Notes: generated by a model not told the origin, from the letters alone. A stretch of DNA of 64,000 nucleotides from UBA5336 sp039815055 (GCA_039815055.1 JBCCAA010000003.1:23334-87333), one strand, 5' to 3'; numbered from the stretch's first letter, positions 1 to 9,238 are shown. Numbers and translations are program-made.

Positions 1-1120
1 GCATGGGCTGGCGATGCGTCTACGTGAAGGCGCGCATTATGATATACGCCACGAAAGACGGCTGATTGAATTGACAGATCTTGGCAAGGATCGCTTGTCC
101 GATGTGGCAGCGGGGCTCGGCCCGCTCTGGCAAAACCGGGTACAACGCGAACAGGCTGTCTGTCAGGCGTTGTCGGCCCGGCTTTTCTTTCAACGTGGCG
201 ATCAATATGTGGTGCAGGATGGTAAGGTAGTGATCGTGGATGAATATACCGGTCGTCTGATGCCAGAGCGGTCCTGGAATGACGGGTTGCACCAATTGGT
301 CGAACACAAGGAAGGGGTGGACATCACACCTCGCAAGCTGGCGATCGCCCGAACAACCTATCAACGGTTTTTCCGACGCTATCTCAAACTGGCCGGGATG
401 TCCGGCACCGCCCGAGAGCTGCGCGCCGAGATCGCCGCAGTCTATCGCATGCCGACGCTGCCGCTGGCCACGCGTCTGCCGGTGGCCCGGCGCGATCTCG
501 GCACCCGCATCCATGTGGACAGGGCGCAGAAATGGAATGCCGTCATTGACAGCGTGCAGCGCCTGCGTGAGGCCAACCGACCCGTTCTGATCGGCACCCG
601 TACTGTTGCGGCTTCCGAAGAACTGCATGCCGCGCTGGATGCCGCCCAGATCCCCCATTGCGTGCTCAATGCCCTCAACCACGAAGAAGAGGGCGCGTTG
701 GTGGCTGAGGCGGGGGTCCCTGGCCGCGTGACCGTGGCCACCAACATGGCCGGGCGCGGGGTCCATATCGGCCTTGATGAGGCAGTGGTCTCTGCCGGTG
801 GCCTGCATGTGATACTGACCGAACGCCACGATTCCGCGCGCATCGACCGCCAGTTGATCGGCCGTACCGCGCGCCAGGGTCAACCCGGAAGCTACGAGGC
901 CATCCTTGGGCTGGACGATTTTCTGCTCAACAATCTGCGCGCGCCCATTCTGCGCTGGTTGGCGCAGCGTAGGGGGTCGGTGGGGCGTGGGGCAGGGCAA
1001 CTTTTGTTCCGCAAGGGTCAGCGTCGGGCCGAACGCGCCAATGCCCAGGCGCGTCGGGCGCTCTTCACGCATGATCAAAGATTGCAGGGATGGCTGGCAT
1101 TTTCAGGAGTCGAAGAATGA
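1..1120 (+). CDS. SecA-like accessory translocase ATPase, 5' end outside window
   Basis: The frame is open from the window edge, so the N-terminal nucleotide-binding domain with Walker A is not visible. What remains aligns with SecA from inside the preprotein cross-linking domain (GAHYDI...LTDLGKDRL) through VVIVDEYTGR and SWNDGLHQLVEHKEG, then LAGMSGTA, the second motor domain with ATNMAGRG, and helicase motif VI as RQLIGRTARQGQPG. Canonical SecA has TDIVLGG after AGRG; here it is VHIGLDE. The protein stops early in the helical scaffold domain (KGQRRAERANAQARR), so the helical wing and the C-terminal zinc region of housekeeping SecA are absent. It is therefore an accessory paralogue rather than the general SecA. 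Its stop overlaps the start of a periplasmic adaptor gene, which suggests a dedicated export system. The substrate is unknown; the giant surface protein at the right end of the window is a candidate by inference only. Confidence 0.85.
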   Translation, partial: HGLAMRLREGAHYDIRHERRLIELTDLGKDRLSDVAAGLGPLWQNRVQREQAVCQALSARLFFQRGDQYVVQDGKVVIVDEYTGRLMPERSWNDGLHQLVEHKEGVDITPRKLAIARTTYQRFFRRYLKLAGMSGTARELRAEIAAVYRMPTLPLATRLPVARRDLGTRIHVDRAQKWNAVIDSVQRLREANRPVLIGTRTVAASEELHAALDAAQIPHCVLNALNHEEEGALVAEAGVPGRVTVATNMAGRGVHIGLDEAVVSAGGLHVILTERHDSARIDRQLIGRTARQGQPGSYEAILGLDDFLLNNLRAPILRWLAQRRGSVGRGAGQLLFRKGQRRAERANAQARRALFTHDQRLQGWLAFSGVEE

Positions 1121-1929
1121 GAGCGGGACATGTTTCAACCACCGCCGCGCTTGCGCTTTGGGCCGGGGCAGCAACGGCCACGCCCTATGATTGTGTAATC
1201 GAACCCGCTCTCGTGGTCGAGATTGCGAGTGCCTCGGGCGGCCTGATCCGAGAGATCGGTGTTTCGCGGGGGGACCTGGTGACCCGAGGTCAGATCGTAG
1301 CACAGCTCAATGCGGGGATTGAGGAAACAACCGTCGATCTGGTCCGAGAAGAGGCCATATCCACGGCCGAGATTGAGGCGCAAGCGGCGCGATTGAAACT
1401 GGCGGAAAGCCGCGCCGAGCGCACTGGCAGCCTGGTGGAACGCAACATCGCACCGCAGGCTGATCTGGATGAGGCCGAAGCCTCGGTGGAAGTGTCCCGG
1501 CGCGAGTTGCTGATGTCGCAGATGCGCCAGCGGGTCGCGGCGATGGAACTCAAACGTGCCGAAGAAGTGCTGCGGCAGCGCAGTATCGTCAGCCCGATCG
1601 ATGGGGTGGTTCTCGAACGGCTGCTCTATATCGGAGAGTTTGCGGATCAGGACCGGCCGGTGGTGCGGATCGCACAGCTTGATCCTTTGCATATCGAGGC
1701 ATTCCTGCCTGTCACAGCTTATCCCGATCTCACGGTCGGCATGCAGGCCAGGATTAGCCCGGGTCCACCGATTGGCGGCAGCTATCTGGCAGAAGTGACT
1801 GTGATTGACAAGGTTTTCGACGCTGCATCAAATACATTCGGCATCCGGGCAAAACTGCCCAACCCCGACCTTGCCATTCCGGCCGGCAGTCGCTGTGAAA
1901 TCGAACTCCTGCTGGAAGGTGAGGAGTAG
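1117..1929 (+). CDS. HlyD/RND-type periplasmic adaptor subunit
   Basis: A 270-residue membrane-fusion-type protein. The start chosen is the ATG that overlaps the SecA-like stop codon (ATGA); it has an AGGAG 7 bases upstream and yields a signal-peptide-like N-terminus (MRAGHVSTTAALALWAGAATA). An ATG 27 bases further upstream is possible but would bury the signal. Next come a lipoyl/barrel-sandwich half (ASGGLIREIGVSRGDLV), an alpha-helical hairpin rich in Glu, Ala and Arg at roughly residues 65-150, the second barrel half (RSIVSPIDGVVLERL) and a beta-barrel region. Adaptors of this kind bridge an inner-membrane transporter and the outer membrane. No RND pump or ABC permease lies beside it; its only visible partner is the SecA-like ATPase, which is unusual. 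Role in protein export is inferred from context. Confidence 0.82.
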   Translation: MRAGHVSTTAALALWAGAATATPYDCVIEPALVVEIASASGGLIREIGVSRGDLVTRGQIVAQLNAGIEETTVDLVREEAISTAEIEAQAARLKLAESRAERTGSLVERNIAPQADLDEAEASVEVSRRELLMSQMRQRVAAMELKRAEEVLRQRSIVSPIDGVVLERLLYIGEFADQDRPVVRIAQLDPLHIEAFLPVTAYPDLTVGMQARISPGPPIGGSYLAEVTVIDKVFDAASNTFGIRAKLPNPDLAIPAGSRCEIELLLEGEE

Positions 1930-1971
1930 ATTGTGTACTAGGGCGGAAAGGATCCAAGAAGACATCGGCAG

Positions 1972-2595
1972 ATGACATCCACGCCCAATGCTCAGAAGCA
2001 AAAAAAACGATCACCGTATGAAACGGGCCAGTATTGGCGCAAGCGATCCGACCTGATCTATTATCGCTATATCGAGTATATCATGCGCGTGGTGGCACGG
2101 GACGCGACCAGTATGGTCGATGTGGGGTCCGGCAACAGCCCGTATCTGGAATGGTTCGACTGGATCGATGACAGACGGTCTGTCGATATTCGTGTCCCTT
2201 ACAGTTCTGACAGGGTGCAGGGCATCAAGGGCGACATCCATGAGCTGCACTTTGACAAGACATTCGATATCTGTACCTGTTTTCAAGTGCTTGAACATGT
2301 TCCAAATGTGGTCCTTTTTGCCCGTCGCCTTCAGGAACTGGCCAAGACGGTGATTGTGTCCGTGCCGTATAAATGGCCCGAAAATTCGACCAAGGGACAT
2401 GTTCATGATCCGGTGACATATGAAAAGCTCACCGCCTGGATGGGACGCAAGGCCAACTACAAGATCATCGCACGAGAGCCATTCCGATCCCAGAAACACG
2501 AACGGTTGATCGCCGTCTATGACGAAGATCCCGCCCGGCGTTTTGGACAGGCGGATATCCAAAATCGGCTTCAGCGTGGGGACAACAACACATGA
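1972..2595 (+). CDS. class I SAM-dependent methyltransferase
   Basis: A 207-residue protein. Motif I is MVDVGSGNSPYL at about residue 48, the acidic residue after the second strand is in SVDIRVPY, and the post-motif CFQVLEHVPN is typical of class I (Methyltransf_11/25-like) enzymes. The preceding YWRKRSDLIYYRY segment resembles polysaccharide-associated methyltransferases. It lies 42 bases after the adaptor gene and 22 bases before a sulfotransferase in the same direction, so it may modify a glycan. The acceptor cannot be read from the sequence. No strong ribosome-binding site precedes the ATG. Confidence 0.75.
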   Translation: MTSTPNAQKQKKRSPYETGQYWRKRSDLIYYRYIEYIMRVVARDATSMVDVGSGNSPYLEWFDWIDDRRSVDIRVPYSSDRVQGIKGDIHELHFDKTFDICTCFQVLEHVPNVVLFARRLQELAKTVIVSVPYKWPENSTKGHVHDPVTYEKLTAWMGRKANYKIIAREPFRSQKHERLIAVYDEDPARRFGQADIQNRLQRGDNNT

Positions 2596-2617
2596 ACATT
2601 CATTTGGTTACACAACC

Positions 2618-3331
2618 ATGACCCGAAAGACCGCCATTATCATGGGAGCCATGAAGGCTGGGACAACCACGCTGCATGGCATTCTTGCCCAGCACCCCGA
2701 GATATGTGGTGGCTGGCGCAAGGAGCTGAATTTCTTTCGGGAAGATCCCACCAATATGTCGGATCCCTATTCCGATCAGTTTCCCCAGTTCGATGCCAGT
2801 CAGCACAGGTTCCAGCTCGACAGCTCACCGAATTACACCAAGCTGCCCAAAATGGACGGAGTCCCGGAAAGGATCGCCGAACACGCCCGGCAGGAACCGG
2901 TTCAGCTGATCTATATTCTGCGTGATCCGGTCGCTCGGCTGCGCTCGCATGTTTACCACAATTTTCGCAAGGGCCGTTGGCAGCCCGAAACGCTAACAAA
3001 AGCCCAGATTGATTTCTGCATCAATGTATCACGCTATCACATGCAGCTTGAGGCCTTTGCCCATGCCGGGCTGGAGGACAGAATTCTGCTGGTGGACTTC
3101 CAGAGGTTGATCACCATGCCTGAAAGCGTGGCGGTTGAAATACATGCGTTTTTAGGGCTTGATCCAGTCCCTCCGAAGAACACCAATGCGCGCCATGTCA
3201 ATTCCAAACCCAAAACAGAAGACCACATGATCGACCTTGATCGGTGTCGGGACGCGCTGCAGGATCAGGGCGAACTGCTGAAAAAGCATTACGATTTCGT
3301 ACCGCAAACACCCTGGACATACGACCCATGA
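2618..3331 (+). CDS. sulfotransferase (PAPS-dependent)
   Basis: A 237-residue protein taken from the ATG that starts MTRKTAIIMGAMKAGTTTL. The 5'-phosphosulfate loop is GAMKAGTTTL near the N-terminus and the 3'-phosphate-binding segment is YILRDPVARLRSHVYH around residue 105. The tail (LLKKHYDFVP) is typical of the Sulfotransfer_1 family. Such enzymes move sulfate from PAPS to a carbohydrate or lipid hydroxyl. With a methyltransferase upstream and ugd nearby, the likely substrate is a surface polysaccharide (inference). An in-frame start 99 bases upstream would overlap the methyltransferase and precede the conserved domain, so I reject it. Confidence 0.85.
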   Translation: MTRKTAIIMGAMKAGTTTLHGILAQHPEICGGWRKELNFFREDPTNMSDPYSDQFPQFDASQHRFQLDSSPNYTKLPKMDGVPERIAEHARQEPVQLIYILRDPVARLRSHVYHNFRKGRWQPETLTKAQIDFCINVSRYHMQLEAFAHAGLEDRILLVDFQRLITMPESVAVEIHAFLGLDPVPPKNTNARHVNSKPKTEDHMIDLDRCRDALQDQGELLKKHYDFVPQTPWTYDP

Positions 3332-3587
3332 GACTGTGGGCTCTTACGCGCTATGCCGGAATCCAATTGGCTTGAGATTACATTTACCTCCGCAAGCCCA
3401 ATTTATTCCGCCATGTCTGCGACATTCATACACCCCAAGTAACAGATGACTTAGGCGCGTTGTTCGGCATTTCGCGCGACGTTGCATATCTGGAGCGACA
3501 GAAAACACTTTCGCCCGTTGCTGTTGGGGAGGAGATGCGGCTAGGATGGCGCCGATAGTGTTCTTATCCATTCCGACGGAGGCCAAA

Positions 3588-3932
3588 TTGGCGATTTTTT
3601 ACCTGACTTATACTCTGCACCACGAAGATGGATTGCAGCACTACCAAGCCCTGCGCGAAGAACTGACGCGCCTTCGGGCCCATCAGGTAGGGCCCAACAG
3701 CGCGCTGATAAATCTCAACACTGTTGATCCCAAACGGCTTATCGAAGCTCTGCAACCCATGACGGAAGAGGGCGACCGCCTGTTTGCTGTCCGTCTGGAA
3801 CCGCGTTCCTACTGGTATGTCAACGCTCTCAGCGACACCAATGATTGGCTCAAGACCAACAAACCCGTGCCTCTTGAAGAAGCACTTGCAGACCTCAAGG
3901 CACAACAGGACGAACCGCCCACCACGCATTGA
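3588..3932 (+). CDS. small Cas2/SinR-like protein (putative)
   Basis: About 114 residues from a TTG start that has a GGAGG 5 bases upstream at 3578-3582; the upstream ATG at 3546 has nothing comparable. From the TTG the protein begins with a hydrophobic strand followed by HHEDG and a helix (LQHYQALREEL), then a strand (SALINL), a helix and LFAVRLEPRSYWYV. This strand-helix-strand pattern, with a YxLxxxDGxxYxAL-like opening, resembles the ferredoxin-fold SinR/Cas2-like family. There is no CRISPR array or other cas gene in the window, so an adaptation role is unlikely. It stands alone, 256 bases after the sulfotransferase and convergent with ugd. Existence as a gene is fairly sure; the family assignment is tentative. 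Confidence 0.6.
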   Translation: MAIFYLTYTLHHEDGLQHYQALREELTRLRAHQVGPNSALINLNTVDPKRLIEALQPMTEEGDRLFAVRLEPRSYWYVNALSDTNDWLKTNKPVPLEEALADLKAQQDEPPTTH

Positions 3933-4043
3933 TCCTGGCCATCCTCATATCGCGTGAGGCATTTCTCTTTAAAAGGTTTCAAGCCTCGTCAGAAACATGC
4001 ACCGTTTTTCGTGTTCCAAGAAGGGGCGAGAAACGAGTTCGCT

Positions 4044-5219
4044 CTAATCAGATCCGAAAAGGTCACGTGTGAAGATCTTACCTGACACATCGGCCAAGTC
4101 TGAGCTGTTGCGGTTGGCGATGATGACGTCGCTTTCGGCCTTGAAGGCCGCAAGATCCTGAGTCACGCGCGACCCGAAGAAGGTCTCTTCCTGCATTTCA
4201 GGCTCATAGACGATGACCTCGATGCCCTTTGCCTTGATCCGCTTCATCACTCCCTGGATTGAACTTTCCCGGAAATTGTCCGATCCCGCTTTCATAACCA
4301 ATCGGAGAATCCCCACACACGTCGGGCGTCGCGCCAGGATCTGCTCGGCAATGAAATCCTTGCGGGTACGGTTGGCTTCCACAATGGCGCGGATCATGCT
4401 TTGCGGCACGTCCGAATAATTCGCCAGAAGCTGCTTACTGTCCTTAGGCAAACAATAGCCCCCATACCCGAAGGAGGGATTGTTGTAATGTGTGCCAATG
4501 CGCGGATCGAGTCCGACACCTTCTATGATCTGGCGACTGTCCATGTTGTGGCACAGCGCATAGCTGTCGAGTTCATTGAAGTAGGCCACGCGCATGGCGA
4601 GGTAGGTGTTGGCAAAAAGCTTGATCGCCTCGGCCTCAGAGGCTCCGGTATAGAGTACCGGAATGTTCTTGCTAAGGGCGCCTTCAACCAAAAGCCGGGC
4701 GAAGGTTTCCGCACGCACGGAGCGTTCTCCGACAATGATGCGGCTGGGGTGCAAGTTGTCATGCAGCGCACGACCCTCGCGCAGGAATTCAGGGCTGAAG
4801 ACCACCCGGTCCCCGCCCAGCTGTGCAGACAAGCGCGCCGTAAAGCCGACGGGCACCGTTGATTTGACCACGATCGTCGCTTGATCGTTGACGGCCACGA
4901 CCTCATGAACCACGGCCTCCACCGTAGAGGTGTCAAAGAAGTTTGCCACCGGATCGTAATTGGTCGGTGTGGCAACGATAACGAAATCCGCCTTGGCGTA
5001 GGCCTCTGCCGCGTCGGTGGTAGCGGTCAGATCCAGAGGTTGGTCACGCAGATACTGTTCAATGTCCGCATCCACGATGGGGCTGTGACCCGTGTTGAGC
5101 TGCGCCACCCGCTGCGCATCGACATCCACTGCTGTGACCCGATTATGCTGTGCCAGCAGAACCGCGTTGGAGAGTCCAACATACCCGATGCCCGCGACAG
5201 CGATGTTGAGTTTTGACAT
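4044..5219 (-). CDS. ugd: UDP-glucose 6-dehydrogenase
   Basis: A 391-residue nucleotide-sugar dehydrogenase that oxidises UDP-glucose to UDP-glucuronate using two NAD+. The Rossmann motif GIGYVGLSNAVL is at the N-terminus, STVPVGFT and FSPEFLREG follow, the helix region is EAEAIKLFANTYLAMRVAYF, and the catalytic-cysteine loop is FGYGGYCLPKD. The protein ends in RDLFGSD. Length and sequence follow the Escherichia coli Ugd type closely along the whole length. The start MSKLNIAV was chosen over an ATG 18 bases upstream because it places the dinucleotide-binding strand directly at the N-terminus. It probably supplies glucuronate for the capsule-type polysaccharide of this region. Confidence 0.95.
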   Translation of the reverse strand: MSKLNIAVAGIGYVGLSNAVLLAQHNRVTAVDVDAQRVAQLNTGHSPIVDADIEQYLRDQPLDLTATTDAAEAYAKADFVIVATPTNYDPVANFFDTSTVEAVVHEVVAVNDQATIVVKSTVPVGFTARLSAQLGGDRVVFSPEFLREGRALHDNLHPSRIIVGERSVRAETFARLLVEGALSKNIPVLYTGASEAEAIKLFANTYLAMRVAYFNELDSYALCHNMDSRQIIEGVGLDPRIGTHYNNPSFGYGGYCLPKDSKQLLANYSDVPQSMIRAIVEANRTRKDFIAEQILARRPTCVGILRLVMKAGSDNFRESSIQGVMKRIKAKGIEVIVYEPEMQEETFFGSRVTQDLAAFKAESDVIIANRNSSDLADVSGKIFTRDLFGSD

Positions 5220-5978
5220 AGGATCGCTTTCGTACATTTAACGGATGGCACCACAGGCACGTGATACCATCAGAAAAGGGATCTGGCCTTTCCTGCCAAT
5301 GTCCCATCCGCTTTCAAAGACCTTCGGCCAGCCATAGGTTGCCTTGCCGCCAGCCTCAAGCCGGATGCAGCAAAGGGAGCAAAGAAAACCCGATCATTAT
5401 GTCGTCTTGAGTCAAGCTGCCTTGTCCTTCGATGGTATCAAAGCCAGACCCAAGATCATGCTTCAAGGCGGACCGCCCACTAATTCCTGAAACCAGCGAG
5501 CCACTTGTCGATCTTGCTTCTTTCTTCCAAACTCGGATGAGGGCGACAGCATCGCGCGTGATCCCCTGGGCGGTGGTTTCTTTTGATACGGAATTTGCAC
5601 TTCGGGTGTGACTTTTCACTGCAACGAAAGTTCTACGCGTAATGTTTATTATGTTAAATATACCTCCTGTTTCCCATTGTTCCGTCTGAAATATTCTATG
5701 CCAATTGGACATACCCAAAGAAATCGCGTTCCAAGATGGCTGGATCAATATAGAGAGACATGCCGCTCACGCTGAATGTCCGATCAAAATCAACTACGGG
5801 TTTGTTTTCGCAGATGGCTGGATGCGAACGATAGCAGATCAGCGGCCCCATACAATTATTCGAAATACTTTAAAAATTTTCGCTTCATTATCAATTCTTT
5901 CCAAGAATTCGCCACCCTATAGCACCGACGATGTCCTGAGCTTTGACGAAGGTTGCACCGGGATTTTTTGGGTGCTGG
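5220..5978. other. intergenic region, no convincing gene
   Basis: About 760 bases between the divergent ugd and RTX genes. Parts are AT-rich, especially 5630-5700 and 5860-5905, and probably hold promoters for both. Short open frames on either strand show no recognisable domain, no good ribosome-binding site and unusual composition, so I do not call them. Confidence 0.5.
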
Positions 5979-8168
5979 ATGTCACACTTCACACATATCA
6001 CCACTTTGCAGGGCTTGGCGCAGGCCAATAATGAGGGAAATATCATTGATCTCGCTTTGTTGGAAAGCGGCGGGAGGATCTGGCTCTACGCCGCCAGCCG
6101 GGATGGCGCGATCAGCGTTTGGAGAATGGACGACGATGCCCCCGGCGTCCTGACCGACGAAATGCGCGCGCCAGGTTCCACCAACCAGCAGAATCTGACG
6201 CAAATCGACATTCTCGATGGGCCAGCTGGTATCCAGTTGATGACTGGCGGTGTGTTCGGTCATGATTTGTCGGCGCTTGACCTGAATACCTCCACCGGAG
6301 CGATCGGAGGACGCGTCGCATTATCCAACAGCCAAGGCGGACATCTGAGCACCAACCTGACGCTGGATGGACGGACTTTTCTTTACACCGCCGAGCGTGG
6401 ATCGGATGAAATTGACCGTTATCGGGTGCTGAGTGACCTTGATTTATCCAGCAGGGGCAGCACCGATGTTGAGGGAACTGTCGGTGCTCTGACCAGTGTA
6501 AAAATAGATCAGGACGGGATTTTGCTGGTGGCAGACAGCACCAACAATAGCTTGACCAGCCATCTCATCGACGCCAGCAACGGGCGCACGACCCTTGCAG
6601 ACACCCTGAATGGCGAGGATGGCGCGGACTTTCGTCTGCCCACCGCCATCGCGACCGCAACGGTCGAGGGCGAACACTATGTCATACTGGCCGCTGCCGG
6701 CACCTCCTCGCTCAGCGTCGTCGCGCTGAGCGACACCGGGATGATGACCATGACGGACCGGGTGTTTGATACGCTGGACACGCGGTTCAAAGACGTCCAA
6801 GCGCTTTCTGTGGTGACGCGTGGGACAGATGTTTTCATCCTGGTGGCCGGGTCTGATGACGGGATCAGCCTGCTGACGCTGCTGCCCGGAGGACGGCTCC
6901 ACCCCCTGGCACATATGGCCGACACCACGCAGACCGCGCTGCAGAATGTCCAAACGCTGACGGGATTTGCCCATCAGGACGGGTTGACCGTTCTGGCGGG
7001 GTCGGGTGCCGAGGCGGGCATCACACAGCTCACTGTTGATCTGAGGGAGTACGGCATCGTTGAGCGCAGTGCGCCGGGCCAGGCTGTTTTGCGGGGAAGC
7101 GCAGAGGATGACATTCTAATTGCAGGCGACGGGGGGGTCCGGCTCGAAGGCAGAGCAGGAGCAGATACTTTCGTGTTCGACCCTGCTTTTGCCACCAATG
7201 ACGGCGCTTTGGGCCGGATCAATGACTACACGCCCGGCGAAGACCGGATCGACCTATCGACGGTATTGGCCTTGCACGATCTGGAACGGGTCACCCTGCA
7301 ACAGGGCAACACCGGCGCCACGATCGAGATCGGGCCTTATAGCATCGAAGTTTTTGCCGCGCCGGGCGAAACACTCAGCCTTGATGATTTTGAACGCGCC
7401 CAACTGCAGCTATCCGACCGTCCCACATTCGACCCCGAAAACCACCCCGCCTTTCTGAATGCGGAGCCAGAACCTGATCCTGATCCAGACCCGGATACGG
7501 GGGTCACCCTGAACGGAACCAGTGCGCGTGACATTCTGTTCGGTACGGACGGCGATGATTTCATCTTTGGCAAAGCCGGCAATGATCAGATCGAGGGCGG
7601 TGCGGGAAATGACATGCTCGACGGCGGTGACAACGGCGACATTGTTATCGGCGGCAACGGCAATGACACTATGGAAGGCGGGGAAGGCAATGACGAACTG
7701 CTCGGCGGCAGCGGCAACGACGTCATTGCAGGGGGTGCTGGGGCCGATGTCATAATCGGCAATTCCGGCAATGATGTGATGACCGGATCTGGCCTGTCGG
7801 ACCTGGTTTTTGGAGGGCCGGGAGATGACTTCGTCAATGGTGGCTGGGGGTTTGACCGCATCAATGGCGGGCCGGGCGCGGATAGATTCTTTCACCTCGG
7901 TATTGCCGATCACGGCTCGGATTGGGTGCAGGATTACACGGCCGCCGATTGGGATGTGCTGTTTTTTGGAAACAGGGCCGCCTCGGCCAGTGATTTCCGT
8001 GTTTCCCTTGTGGAGACCCCGAATGCGGGTCAGGCCGGGGTCGAGGAAGCGTTTATCGTCTACGTGCCCACAGGTCAGATCATGTGGGCCTTGATCGATG
8101 GGGCCGCCCAAGAGGAGATCAACCTGCTGATTGCCGGTCAAAGCGAAGTCTTCGACCTGTTTGGCTGA
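5979..8168 (+). CDS. RTX calcium-binding protein with propeller-like N-terminus
   Basis: A 729-residue secreted-type protein. Residues 1 to about 355 have repeating strand patterns (SGGRIWLYAASRDGAISVW, DGILLVADSTNNSL, GTDVFILVAGSDDGISLL) like a beta-propeller of the lactonase/WD type. A first RTX-like block follows (AEDDILIAGDGGVRLEGRAG). After an Asp-Pro spacer (PEPDPDPDPDTG) comes a run of GGxGxD nonapeptides (GKAGNDQIEGGAGNDMLDGG and similar) at about residues 515-635. The end has the aliphatic, acidic look of a type I secretion signal. The start is uncertain: a TTG at 5943 is also in frame and neither has a strong ribosome-binding site. It is a likely substrate of the type I exporter at 38.4-41.6 kb. 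The propeller's ligand or activity is unknown. Confidence 0.82.
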   Translation: MSHFTHITTLQGLAQANNEGNIIDLALLESGGRIWLYAASRDGAISVWRMDDDAPGVLTDEMRAPGSTNQQNLTQIDILDGPAGIQLMTGGVFGHDLSALDLNTSTGAIGGRVALSNSQGGHLSTNLTLDGRTFLYTAERGSDEIDRYRVLSDLDLSSRGSTDVEGTVGALTSVKIDQDGILLVADSTNNSLTSHLIDASNGRTTLADTLNGEDGADFRLPTAIATATVEGEHYVILAAAGTSSLSVVALSDTGMMTMTDRVFDTLDTRFKDVQALSVVTRGTDVFILVAGSDDGISLLTLLPGGRLHPLAHMADTTQTALQNVQTLTGFAHQDGLTVLAGSGAEAGITQLTVDLREYGIVERSAPGQAVLRGSAEDDILIAGDGGVRLEGRAGADTFVFDPAFATNDGALGRINDYTPGEDRIDLSTVLALHDLERVTLQQGNTGATIEIGPYSIEVFAAPGETLSLDDFERAQLQLSDRPTFDPENHPAFLNAEPEPDPDPDPDTGVTLNGTSARDILFGTDGDDFIFGKAGNDQIEGGAGNDMLDGGDNGDIVIGGNGNDTMEGGEGNDELLGGSGNDVIAGGAGADVIIGNSGNDVMTGSGLSDLVFGGPGDDFVNGGWGFDRINGGPGADRFFHLGIADHGSDWVQDYTAADWDVLFFGNRAASASDFRVSLVETPNAGQAGVEEAFIVYVPTGQIMWALIDGAAQEEINLLIAGQSEVFDLFG

Positions 8169-8263
8169 ACAGAGACCTGATATGGCCATGCCTGCTATGG
8201 TCAGCCCGCCCATGCGGTGTTATCGCTGCCACAACTGCGGGCTGGCGTTTGGATGAGGCAGAC

Positions 8264-9238
8264 ATGTTCAACAAATCTCCGCCCCTCTGGCCTCGTGATC
8301 AGCGGCGCATTCTCAAAGCGTTGCGCCAACATCACGCACCGCTGCGGATCATGCTCAAGACCCGCAACGACCCGTATTTTCTGGAAGACTGGCACCGCCA
8401 CCACGCCGCCATCGTGGGGCCGGAAAATCTGGTGATCGCCGACAATATGTCCAACGATCCTCTGGTGTGCCGCCTGCTGGCCCAATTGGCCCGGGTCTCC
8501 ACCGTGTTCCGCTTCGATGCCTTTCACGATGAGTTGCATAAACGCGACCGTTTCAAGGATCTGTACGCGGTTCTGGAAGAAACCTGCGATTGGTCGATCC
8601 TGCTTGATACTGATGAACGATTGATTTGGATCGAGGAGGGTCACTGGAGCGCAGGCCAGGACCTGCCGGACCGGCTGACGGCCCTGGCTGCCGGCGCGCC
8701 TGCCCTGCCTGGCCTATTGATCGAAAATCACCTTGGACAGCGAACTCACTTCGACTTTCCTGCAAATCCAGACAGGCTTAGCCGGGTTTTGCACTGGGGC
8801 AAACCCGCTATCGCTTCCGGTCACGGCCTGACTGTGACAGGTCCACAGTGCCACAACATCCAGTTTCCCGCAGCGATGTTCGATGCTGGTGTGCCACCTA
8901 GGCTGATCGCGCTGCATCTGTGCAATTTGTTGCCCGAGCAACGCCTGCGTGCAAACCGTGAAAAGCTGGCCGCGCGGGGCCTGTGTTCCCCACAAACCCC
9001 CTATGCGGACATCGCCCATCTGGACGTCCGGCAAGAGACGCGAAGCGTGATCCGCCGCTGCGTACTGGAAACGCGCCGTCTATTGGCTTCTGCCTCGTCT
9101 GAAGCGATCGCTGTGCCTCCGAAGGCGATGGTCATGCAGCCTGATGGACAGATAACATTTTCCGACGCAGATATTGGCCGAACCTTTGAGTTTGCGCAAA
9201 CTCAGGGCGCCGCCATTCTGCGCGCGGCGCTGAACTGA
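8264..9238 (+). CDS. glycosyltransferase family 2-like protein
   Basis: A 324-residue protein from an ATG preceded by GATGAGG. The opening IMLKTRNDPYFLEDWHRHHA followed by LVIADNMSNDP matches the Glyco_tranf_2_4-type glycosyltransferases, whose members often begin TRND..FLxxWxxHH. The metal-binding acidic motif is ILLDTDERLIW, and HFDFPANPDRLSR and HNIQFP follow. It probably transfers a sugar in the polysaccharide pathway; donor and acceptor are unknown. It starts 95 bases after the RTX gene and is convergent with kpsT, with a shared hairpin between them. Confidence 0.72.
   Translation: MFNKSPPLWPRDQRRILKALRQHHAPLRIMLKTRNDPYFLEDWHRHHAAIVGPENLVIADNMSNDPLVCRLLAQLARVSTVFRFDAFHDELHKRDRFKDLYAVLEETCDWSILLDTDERLIWIEEGHWSAGQDLPDRLTALAAGAPALPGLLIENHLGQRTHFDFPANPDRLSRVLHWGKPAIASGHGLTVTGPQCHNIQFPAAMFDAGVPPRLIALHLCNLLPEQRLRANREKLAARGLCSPQTPYADIAHLDVRQETRSVIRRCVLETRRLLASASSEAIAVPPKAMVMQPDGQITFSDADIGRTFEFAQTQGAAILRAALN

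Noticed and set aside
20..1078. 352-codon minus-strand frame opposite the SecA-like gene
   Set aside because: The plus strand has clear SecA motifs throughout; the minus frame has none.
1972..5219. A mobile-element or insertion-sequence origin for this stretch
   Set aside because: I looked for transposase motifs and terminal inverted repeats and found none.
5356..5748. 130-codon minus-strand frame between ugd and the RTX gene
   Set aside because: No recognisable motif, no good ribosome-binding site, and composition unlike the neighbouring genes.
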